Assembly (NCBI RefSeq): GCF_026012015.1
Contig: NZ_BRXR01000001.1
Coordinates: 3,767,501-3,802,500, forward strand
Direction of reading: 5' to 3'
DNA from: Clostridium omnivorum
Lineage (GTDB): Bacteria > Bacillota > Clostridia > Clostridiales > Clostridiaceae
DNA length: 35,000 bases
Under the pieces are notes generated by a model. It was not told where the DNA came from, did not search any database, and saw only the letters and a program-made list of their open reading frames with translations. The translations under genes and the position numbers were made by a program. Below, piece after piece: positions 7,456 through 14,217 of this stretch (positions within the stretch are counted from its first letter, which is position 1; every line of letters starts with the position of its first letter).

Positions 7456-9027
7456 ATGTTTAAAAAATCAATGATTGGGTTAAGTATAGTAATGCTCATT
7501 GCTATATTTAGTATTAATTTTTATTTAAACTTTAAGCTAAGAGCAGCTCCACCATCCAATGAATGGTCTAAAGAGGTGCTACTTACTGAGGGAAAGATTC
7601 AAAGTCCTAAGCTAATTAAATATAAGGACAGTTATACTGTAGCTTATGGAGATGGCAAAAATATAAAAATAATTAAGGTGGATTCTATTGGAAGGAAAAT
7701 TGCTGAAAAAGTTATACCAATAAAATCTGGTAAATTAAAAGACATTTATTTATTTACAAATGATAAGGACTTATTTATGGTTTCACAGATAATTGTTGGT
7801 AACTCTCAAAACATTGTTTATTTAAGAGGCAATGAAAATTATGATTTTGATGAAGTTGAAACAATTCAAAATGTTTCTGAGGTAGTACACATTGATAATA
7901 ATGTGATGGCTCTAGGATTTTGGAATAAAATCGAATTAATTGATTTTAGGGAAAATAAAAAGGCAGATATAAATGTATATGATTACAGATTTTTAATGGG
8001 AAGTAAAAATAAAGATGGATATATATTAGCGTATCTAGCTAGTAACGGGGATATTCAGTATGTTACAGTTAAAAATGGTAGAATTAGTGAACCAAAGATT
8101 GGTGGAATTCTACCTGAAATTACTTATACATATTTTCAAAAAGCTACTCTCATTGCAAATAATAATGATGTAGATGTATTAATGGAGTATAAATATCGGT
8201 TACCTGGTTCTCCTGGTGAATTTATTGATACAAAGCTTTTAACTTTTTCATTAGATTCTAATAAATATAATTCAGGGCCGGTGAGAGTTAATGGGGAGAA
8301 CATAGTGCTTTCAAATATTTCGCAGTTTTCAAATGGAAAAGAGAATAGTATTTTAGCTACTGCATCAAGAGACTATGGTAAAAAGAAAAGCTTTGAGGAT
8401 ATACTGAAATTTGATGTAAAGAATGGCAAGTTTGTAAAGACTACACCTCTTTCAAGGTCCAATGAGTTATCTGTGGAAGCAAGTGGTAGTGAAGACACCG
8501 CCGTATTTTGTGACGTTTTAAGTAGTGATAATTATAAACTTTATATGGTTTCTTCTAGAGAAGACTTTAAAAAGGCTAATAATACTGTAAGAATAAATGA
8601 ACTAAAATTGGCCTTGGTAGACACTTTAGACAGTATGATATATAGTTCAGGATATATTATTATCTATAGTATGCTGTGGGTATTACCATGCTTGCTTATA
8701 GCTGCAATTCTAACAGTGCTAGAGTATAGATTAAGTAAAAAAGGGAGACATTTTGCGTTTATATTTGCTTGTATTATAGCAACATTAATAAAATGTTATT
8801 TTGTTAATAAAATATCCTATGGGAGATACAGAATGATGCTTCCACAACTTTTAAGCCCATGGGCAGGAATAGGAATTTGTATATTGATTAGTGCAGTCTT
8901 TTATATTCCAGGGTATTTTAATTATAAAAAAGATGAAGGGAATATCACAATATCATTACCTTTTTCTGTGTCTCTTTTCTTAGAAAGTTTTTTTACAGTA
9001 ATGCTTTTTGGTTCTTTTCTTGTATAA
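7456..9027 (+). CDS. membrane protein with large extracytoplasmic domain, paralogue 2
   Basis: A 523-residue paralogue of the preceding gene with the same layout: N-terminal anchor, exported domain of about 350 residues, then about four C-terminal membrane helices ending in the same FFGSFLV-like tail (LFGSFLV). Shared blocks include PPSNEWSKE, FLMGSKNKDGYIL, NSILATASR, EDTAIFCD/EDTAVFCD and SREDFKKAN. The start is ATG 7456 with GGAGGAGG nine bases before. A gap of about 125 bases separates it from paralogue 1, long enough for its own promoter, although I see no clear one. This is a tandem duplication in which both copies stay intact and have diverged. Confidence 0.8.
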   Translation: MFKKSMIGLSIVMLIAIFSINFYLNFKLRAAPPSNEWSKEVLLTEGKIQSPKLIKYKDSYTVAYGDGKNIKIIKVDSIGRKIAEKVIPIKSGKLKDIYLFTNDKDLFMVSQIIVGNSQNIVYLRGNENYDFDEVETIQNVSEVVHIDNNVMALGFWNKIELIDFRENKKADINVYDYRFLMGSKNKDGYILAYLASNGDIQYVTVKNGRISEPKIGGILPEITYTYFQKATLIANNNDVDVLMEYKYRLPGSPGEFIDTKLLTFSLDSNKYNSGPVRVNGENIVLSNISQFSNGKENSILATASRDYGKKKSFEDILKFDVKNGKFVKTTPLSRSNELSVEASGSEDTAVFCDVLSSDNYKLYMVSSREDFKKANNTVRINELKLALVDTLDSMIYSSGYIIIYSMLWVLPCLLIAAILTVLEYRLSKKGRHFAFIFACIIATLIKCYFVNKISYGRYRMMLPQLLSPWAGIGICILISAVFYIPGYFNYKKDEGNITISLPFSVSLFLESFFTVMLFGSFLV

Positions 9028-9032
9028 ATAGA

Positions 9033-9057
9033 AGCTCGGATATTCCGGGCTTTTTTT
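9033..9057 (+). terminator. intrinsic terminator
   Basis: Stem AGCTCGGA (9033-9040) with TCCGGGCT (9044-9051, one G-T pair), then a run of T. It ends the permease/paralogue cluster. Confidence 0.8.
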
Positions 9058-9150
9058 ATTATTTTATTTGATTATTTACTTTAGAATTGAATAAAAATAT
9101 GTAAGAATATATAATTAAATATAACGGCTATTTACTTAGGAGGATTTTAC

Positions 9151-9945
9151 ATGAGCTTTGAACTAAATGAAATAAATAAAAAGGCCTGGAATCAAGATAC
9201 ATATGATGCTTGGATTGAGAGATTTGGAGATCCAGAAGATTGCGCTGAAAGAATTAAAAAAAATCCAAGTGCAAAGCTTTATCCAATATATGAATTTTTT
9301 GGAGTAGTAAAAGGAAAGAATGTAATGAACTTAATGGGTTCAAATGGAACTAAAGCTGTAGCGTTAGCTTTACTGGGAGCAAATGTGACAGTTGTAGATT
9401 TTTCAGAGGAAAATGCTGCTTACGCAAAGGATTTATCAGAAAAAGCAGAGGTTAAAATTGACTATATTGTAAGTGATGTATTGGAATTACCTATGGAGGA
9501 TTTATCACATAAATTTGATATTGTGTTTGCAGAACAAGGAATTTTGCATTATTTTACTGATTTGCAACCATTTATAGATGTAATTAAACAACTTCTTAAG
9601 GAAGGTGGAACTGCTATCATTAGAGATTTTCATCCCGTATCAACAAAACTTATCTCGTCAAGGGGAAGTACAGCAAAAGTACGAAAGCATAAAGTTATCG
9701 GTAATTACTTTGATACTACAATAGAAGAAAGGGATAGTGCCTTTTCAAAATACATAAAGGATTCTGAAGAAAACAAAGAGCTTATTAAAGTGAAATTAAG
9801 AAAATGGACTTTGGGGGAAGTGGTTACAGCTGTAGCTAAGGAAGGTTTAGTCATTGACGTGCTAAGAGAAGAGCCTAACTTGTCTTCTGAGGTGTTTGAT
9901 AAAGGAATTCCTAAAACATTTACTTTAGTAGCTCATAAGAATTAA
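9151..9945 (+). CDS. class I SAM-dependent methyltransferase
   Basis: A 264-residue protein. The Rossmann-type methyltransferase core runs from about residue 50 to 165. Motif I is the slightly unusual VMNLMGSNGTKAVAL in place of the common GxGxG, then VTVVDFS carries the acidic residue that binds the SAM ribose. YIVSDVLELP and FDIVFAEQGILHYF follow as motifs II/III. Similar stand-alone proteins methylate small molecules, but nothing here identifies the substrate. ATG 9151 has AGGAGG upstream. It stands alone, facing the NlpC/P60 gene across a shared terminator. Confidence 0.85.
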   Translation: MSFELNEINKKAWNQDTYDAWIERFGDPEDCAERIKKNPSAKLYPIYEFFGVVKGKNVMNLMGSNGTKAVALALLGANVTVVDFSEENAAYAKDLSEKAEVKIDYIVSDVLELPMEDLSHKFDIVFAEQGILHYFTDLQPFIDVIKQLLKEGGTAIIRDFHPVSTKLISSRGSTAKVRKHKVIGNYFDTTIEERDSAFSKYIKDSEENKELIKVKLRKWTLGEVVTAVAKEGLVIDVLREEPNLSSEVFDKGIPKTFTLVAHKN

Positions 9946-10022
9946 CTGACGTTTCATTAGATTTTTGTTTGGCCTAATATAACTGTTATAACAGTAAGTA
10001 TCAATTAAATATAAAAACAACA

Positions 10023-10053
10023 AAAAAAGATTCGCAATTTACGAATCTTTTTT
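10023..10053. terminator. bidirectional terminator between convergent genes
   Basis: A perfect 12-bp stem, AAAAAAGATTCG (10023-10034) with CGAATCTTTTTT (10042-10053). The A run and T run allow termination on both strands, for the methyltransferase (+) and the NlpC/P60 gene (-). Confidence 0.85.
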
Positions 10054-10088
10054 ATTGCATTAGTAAATGATAATCAGACTTATCTAGA

Positions 10089-11258
10089 TTAGTATATATA
10101 TTTTAAATAACTCTTGTATGCCCATCCTTGTATTCCATTTATACTAATTTTATACCACTCAGCATTAGAAGAAGAATCTAATACTTCAGCGTATTGATTT
10201 TGATTTAAAGTGCCTAAAATAGTTGAAGCAGCATCTGGAGTAGTTCTTACATTAAGCATATATGCATTGTTTAATGCAACATATTTGGAAGCAGGAATTG
10301 ATGAAAGGGTATTTCCCCATATCCATCCAATCTGACCATTATAGTTTATTTGAAACCATCCTGAATTTGAACTTATCAAATAAACTACTGTATTTTTTGG
10401 TACAGTGCCAATTAAGGCAGATGAAGTAGTTGGATTTGCTCTAAAATTTGCATAGTAATTTACATTTGAAACTTTAGCATAACTGCCAGAATTTAAAGTA
10501 GTACTATTTGGACTTTGAGTAGGTGTAGCTGAGTCTTCAATAATATTTACATATCTACCTGCTACATATCCATTATTTATATCATCCATAGTAATAAAGT
10601 ATCTTTTTGTACCCTGAATACCACCAAAAACCTGATCAGGAGTAGATTCATACGTGAAGGCACCATTTATTCCATTTAAAGTACCCCACTTATCAAAAAT
10701 TACAACATGATCTCCAGGTCTGTCCAAAATATCCATGTGTTTGAGATCGCTAGTAGATATTTTAGTGAAATAGGCATTAAACATAGTTGAGGTAGATATT
10801 TTTGAATCATTTATATTGAAAACTGCTTGTACAAAACCGGAACAATCAATGCCAGCGGTACCAGGAATTAATCCGTAACCGGCCTCAGTATTTACATTTC
10901 CTATATATGCTCCCTTATCAACCGCATCTAAAAAATTACTCCAATTTGCAGAGTAGGAATGAGAATCTAAACCGTCTTGGCCACCCCAGTTATAAGGAAT
11001 ACCTGTTATAACTCCACTATCTATATTCTGCAGCTGATTAGGTTGTGTTATGAAGCTTGAGTAATTTACATTCGGAACTCCGTTTTTACTTCTATTATAA
11101 GTCCATTTTAGGTCCATCATGTTTATAGCTCTGCTTTCAGCACTAGATCTTGAAATTTGTGTTTGTGTAGCTGCATACACATTTTTATATGAAAATAGTG
11201 AGAATGAAAATGTAAATGTAAAGCCTAAAGCAAGAAGTATATATTTAGTTTTTTTCAT
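10089..11258 (-). CDS. secreted NlpC/P60-type hydrolase with two SH3 domains
   Basis: A 389-residue protein with a signal peptide at 1-29 (hydrophobic core, probable cleavage after NVYA). Residues about 80-245 form an NlpC/P60-like Cys peptidase or amidase: the nucleophile is Cys139 in GIDCSGF and the likely His is His184 in GDHVVIFD. PYNWGG before the Cys block is typical. After a Ser/Thr/Pro linker, two bacterial SH3 domains follow (about 258-318 and 325-389), each with NVRT/NFRA-like starts and GWxW/GWAY ends; these usually bind the cell wall. The expected activity is cutting peptide bonds in peptidoglycan or related wall peptides. ATG 11258 has AGGGGGAA upstream. Confidence 0.88.
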   Translation of the reverse strand: MKKTKYILLALGFTFTFSFSLFSYKNVYAATQTQISRSSAESRAINMMDLKWTYNRSKNGVPNVNYSSFITQPNQLQNIDSGVITGIPYNWGGQDGLDSHSYSANWSNFLDAVDKGAYIGNVNTEAGYGLIPGTAGIDCSGFVQAVFNINDSKISTSTMFNAYFTKISTSDLKHMDILDRPGDHVVIFDKWGTLNGINGAFTYESTPDQVFGGIQGTKRYFITMDDINNGYVAGRYVNIIEDSATPTQSPNSTTLNSGSYAKVSNVNYYANFRANPTTSSALIGTVPKNTVVYLISSNSGWFQINYNGQIGWIWGNTLSSIPASKYVALNNAYMLNVRTTPDAASTILGTLNQNQYAEVLDSSSNAEWYKISINGIQGWAYKSYLKYIY

Positions 11259-11316
11259 GTGAATATTCCCCCTGTTTGTATGATAATTAAATATGATTCA
11301 TTCCCCAGTAATGAAG

Positions 11317-11345
11317 ATTATACGGAGATTCTGATGGTTATTCAA
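11317..11345 (-). promoter_or_regulatory. SigA-type promoter of the NlpC/P60 gene
   Basis: On the minus strand, TTGAAT (11345-11340) and TATAAT (11322-11317) are separated by exactly 17 bases. The start codon lies about 60 bases downstream. This is a near-consensus vegetative promoter. Confidence 0.7.
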
Positions 11346-11420
11346 TAATCAATATGTGGTATGATGAGTAGTTCTCTTTCAGTTTTGGAATTTAGAGTAG
11401 AATCAGGGGGCAGGTAGAAG

Positions 11421-11473
11421 AGTAAAAAGGCTAAGACTACGGAAACAATTAGTTGTTTTATAGTCTCAGCCTT
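11421..11473 (-). terminator. terminator of the EamA pair
   Basis: Stem AAGGCTAAGACTA (11427-11439) with TAGTCTCAGCCTT (11461-11473, one mismatch), plus an inner AACAA/TTGTT pairing. Read on the minus strand it ends in TTTTTA, directly after the transporter genes. Confidence 0.7.
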
Positions 11474-11490
11474 ATAGATTAATTAGGCAT

Positions 11491-11829
11491 TTAACTGGAA
11501 AGGCCTAATATTATTGCACCGATTATTATAAAAATAATTCCTAGTATCTTCTTTAAGGAAATTTTCTCTTTTAGTAAAAAATAAGATATAAAAATAGTCC
11601 AAACGTAAGTTATTGATGTAAGTGGAAGTACTACAGTATAACTTAATCCCTTAAGAACAATTATATTTAGAATTGCTCCTATTACATAAAATGTTCCACC
11701 AATATACAAAAAAGGGCTAAATAATATTTTAAGCAATGAGCTAGAAGTGGAAGTAGCTTTTTTGAAAAAGTATCCACCAAATGCCCCAACAAGGGTAAAC
11801 GCTATACATAATAAAAAATACTTATACAT
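11491..11829 (-). CDS. half-size EamA/DMT transporter subunit 2
   Basis: A 112-residue, four-helix membrane protein of the drug/metabolite transporter type. It has the conserved second-half features SYTVVLPLTSITYVWT and FLLKEKISLKKILGI, as in EamA and small multidrug resistance proteins. Its ATG at 11829 overlaps the last eight bases of the preceding gene, and its ribosome site GGAGGCGG lies inside that gene. The overlap implies translational coupling and equal production of the two halves, so they probably form a heterodimer. The substrate cannot be read from the sequence. The frame runs further upstream to 11856 but without a ribosome site. Confidence 0.82.
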   Translation of the reverse strand: MYKYFLLCIAFTLVGAFGGYFFKKATSTSSSLLKILFSPFLYIGGTFYVIGAILNIIVLKGLSYTVVLPLTSITYVWTIFISYFLLKEKISLKKILGIIFIIIGAIILGLSS

Positions 11830-12184
11830 CTCCGCCTCCAATAAGTACAACACCAATCATAATGATTGCAATGGCAATCAACTTTAATGGTGTGATTTGT
11901 TCATTTAATACAGCAGTACCAAGAAAGATAGCTATAATATAGCCGAAACTAAGCATAGGATGAATAACAGATAAACTTCCATATCTAAAGGCCAAAATCA
12001 TCAATACTGCTCCAAGACCATAACACATAAAGCCAATGAGTAATAGCATAATATTTGTTCCATTAGATAACTTCCAAAATAGTTGTCCAACTGCAGTGAA
12101 GATAGAAGCTATTAAAATTAAAATTATGCCTTTAAGATTATTTTTTATTGATAAGGTAAATTTATTTAAAAACTCTTGCACCAT
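11822..12184 (-). CDS. half-size EamA/DMT transporter subunit 1
   Basis: A 120-residue, four-helix membrane protein homologous to its partner downstream. Family features are FTAVGQLFWKLS in helix 1, LAFRYGSLSVIHPMLSFGYI in helix 3, and LNEQITPLKLIAIAIIMIG at the end. The N-terminal stretch of about 20 residues before helix 1 is longer than in SMR proteins. ATG 12184 has GAGGTG just upstream; GTG 12190 is possible. The paired-halves design resembles the heterodimeric SMR and ArnE/ArnF-type systems. Confidence 0.82.
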   Translation of the reverse strand: MVQEFLNKFTLSIKNNLKGIILILIASIFTAVGQLFWKLSNGTNIMLLLIGFMCYGLGAVLMILAFRYGSLSVIHPMLSFGYIIAIFLGTAVLNEQITPLKLIAIAIIMIGVVLIGGGDV

Positions 12185-12219
12185 TTTCACCTCTTTGATA
12201 ATTAGTAATTAACTTTTAT

Positions 12220-12228
12220 ATTATAACA
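12220..12228 (-). promoter_or_regulatory. extended -10 promoter of the EamA pair
   Basis: On the minus strand TGTTATAAT (12228-12220) is a consensus -10 with TGn extension. A weak TTGTTT lies about 15 bases further upstream as a possible -35. Confidence 0.5.
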
Positions 12229-12330
12229 CAAGGTTTTTGAAAACAATATATGTAATAGTAAAGTGTGTAGTGTTTATGCCAAGTATATTATTTAGTTTAT
12301 GTAAAATAATATATTAGAGGAGTGATGAAA

Positions 12331-12573
12331 ATGAATGAAAAAGAAAACAATAACATGAGAATAGTGAAAGTTAAAAAGAATTCTGATGGGGACATAACTG
12401 ATATAATGCTTAATGATGGTGCTGTCTATTCAATAGATGACGCTATATCAATGGCTAAGCACGGTACAATTTTAGGCGTTAACGTAGGTCAAGCGAGAAA
12501 TGGAAGAGAATATTTAAGAAGTAACCCCAATGGGCAAGAAAATGACAATTTAGACAATCTTCCAACTTTCTAA
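12331..12573 (+). CDS. DUF3892 family protein
   Basis: An 80-residue protein. The core IVKVKKNSDGDITDIMLNDG followed by YSIDDAISMAKHG and a conserved REYLRSNPN-like end matches the DUF3892 family of small Firmicute proteins as I know it. Function is unknown. AGAGGAG precedes ATG 12331; ATG 12325 and GTG 12322 are alternative in-frame starts. It appears monocistronic: nearly 200 bases separate it from the Mur-type ligase, including a gap with a short TGCTGCATGCA-like palindrome but no strong terminator. Confidence 0.8.
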   Translation: MNEKENNNMRIVKVKKNSDGDITDIMLNDGAVYSIDDAISMAKHGTILGVNVGQARNGREYLRSNPNGQENDNLDNLPTF

Positions 12574-12765
12574 TTTGATAAGTTTTCTATGAAGATAATA
12601 TTTATAGAGTTCATATGCTGCATGCACATGGACTCTTTTTGTTATAAAAATTATTCTTATTAAGTTTAAAACAATTGTAGCAGTGTCATAAATTCAATAC
12701 TTACATAGACTGTACTAAAAAGATATGGAGAAGTTTATGTGCGGGAAAAGGGGAGGATGATTTTT

Positions 12766-14175
12766 TTGAGAAATTTTTATCCTAAAGAATTAGAAAGGCT
12801 CTTAGTAGGTAAAATAATATCCTGGCAAGAAGATTGGCCAATAAAAGTCATTTCTGATGATATTGACGATGAACCGATAGAAAATAGCTTGTTTTTCCTA
12901 TTTGAGGAATATGACAATGAGGAGGAATTATGCTCATGGCTTAAAAAAGGTGGGGTTAGGGGTGTTGTGGTAAGAAAGAATAGTAATCTGAATGTGGACA
13001 AGTGGAAAAGAGCCGGGATAGGAATAATAGAGGTTGATAGTATAAATAACGCGTATGTTTTAATTGCAAAAGAATATAGAAAGCAGTTTAGAGTTCCTTT
13101 TGTACAAGTTATAGGGAGTTCAGGTAAAACTACCACCAAGGAAATGATTGGCTCAGTTTTAAATGCAAAATATCCATCACTAGTTGGATACAACAATTTT
13201 AATGCACCTGCTGGAGTAGCCTATAATTTACTTTCAATGAGAGATAAATTTAAGGCAGCAGTTTTAGAGGTTGGTATGAAGGGACCAGAAATAATGAGAT
13301 ATTCAACTTCATTAATAAAACCAGATATAGTTGTTCTGACATGTATTCATAGGTCTCACTTAGTTGAATTAGGTTCTATTGAAAACATCATTAAAGCTAA
13401 AGCTGAAGTGCTTGATTATTTAAAACAAGAAGGAACTCTTATAATTAATGGTGATGATGAAAATTGCAGAAGATTTCCACTAGATAAATTTAGAGGACAA
13501 GTTTTACGCTTTGGGTTTTCAAAGGATTATGACATTTGGGCAGAGGATATAGAATGCAGCAATTTTATAACTACTTTTAAAGCTGTAGGTAACAATTTTA
13601 TAGTTCCCTGTACTATTAATACCTTTGGCAGATATAATGTTGCAAATGCACTAGCAGCAGTATTAGTAGGTATACAATTAGGACTTTCATCAGATCAAAT
13701 TGAGAGGGGGATTCAGAATTTTAAGACTCTAAGTGGCAGACTTAAAGTTTATAAAGGAATTCAAAACACTATACTAGTGGATGATAATTTCAATGCGAAT
13801 CCTGATTCAACATGTCTTTTTATAAGAGAAGTTCCTAATATAAGCATGAACAGACCAGTGGTTTTGGTAATGGGGGATATGGAACGACCAGATGAAAATA
13901 TAGAAGAGTATGCAAGGAAAGTTCATTACAAAATTGGGGAAGAACTAGCGAGTATAGAGTTTCAGCATTTAATTGCTGTGGGAAAATGGGCTAAGCATTA
14001 TATAGATGGAGCAAAGAATAAAGGAGTAAATCCTTTAAAGATGAGTTATTATACTTCGGTAGAAGAGGCAAGCAAAAACATCGAGGAATATATTATAAGA
14101 GATGCATTAGTTCTTTTCAAGGCATCTAGTTATACTCCAGTTAAGAAATTAAGAGAAATTTTAGAAGAAAAATAA
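12766..14175 (+). CDS. MurF-like ATP-dependent amide ligase
   Basis: A 469-residue Mur ligase. Motifs in order: P-loop GSSGKTTTKE (Lys121), NNFNAPAGVAYNLL, LEVGMKGPEIMRY, HLVELGS, a Lys-rich stretch IIKAKAEVL (Lys212 is the likely carbamylated Lys), FGRYNVANALAA, and DDNFNANPDS (339-348) equivalent to the MurF DDsYNANP box. Mur ligases join an amino acid or peptide to a carboxylate through an acyl phosphate. The N-terminal substrate domain is short and unlike that of MurF, and a true murF is normally in the division cluster. With a COOH-NH2 ligase/ATP-grasp protein 42 bases downstream and a spore-surface gene next, I infer a peptide-forming role outside peptidoglycan synthesis. TTG 12766 is chosen because GGGAGG sits nine bases before; ATG 12757 is too close to it. 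Confidence 0.85.
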   Translation: MRNFYPKELERLLVGKIISWQEDWPIKVISDDIDDEPIENSLFFLFEEYDNEEELCSWLKKGGVRGVVVRKNSNLNVDKWKRAGIGIIEVDSINNAYVLIAKEYRKQFRVPFVQVIGSSGKTTTKEMIGSVLNAKYPSLVGYNNFNAPAGVAYNLLSMRDKFKAAVLEVGMKGPEIMRYSTSLIKPDIVVLTCIHRSHLVELGSIENIIKAKAEVLDYLKQEGTLIINGDDENCRRFPLDKFRGQVLRFGFSKDYDIWAEDIECSNFITTFKAVGNNFIVPCTINTFGRYNVANALAAVLVGIQLGLSSDQIERGIQNFKTLSGRLKVYKGIQNTILVDDNFNANPDSTCLFIREVPNISMNRPVVLVMGDMERPDENIEEYARKVHYKIGEELASIEFQHLIAVGKWAKHYIDGAKNKGVNPLKMSYYTSVEEASKNIEEYIIRDALVLFKASSYTPVKKLREILEEK

Positions 14176-14217
14176 TAACTATATTTTAATTTCCTTAGGA
14201 AATTTGGGGGAATATTT

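Noticed and set aside
12690-12712. SigE-like promoter (GTCATAAA and CATAGACT) before the Mur-type ligase
   Set aside because: The spacing is about two to three bases too short and the -10 match is partial.
12766-14175. Calling the Mur-type ligase MurF
   Set aside because: The motifs are MurF-like, but the N-terminal substrate domain is short and different and the neighbours are amidoligase and spore genes.
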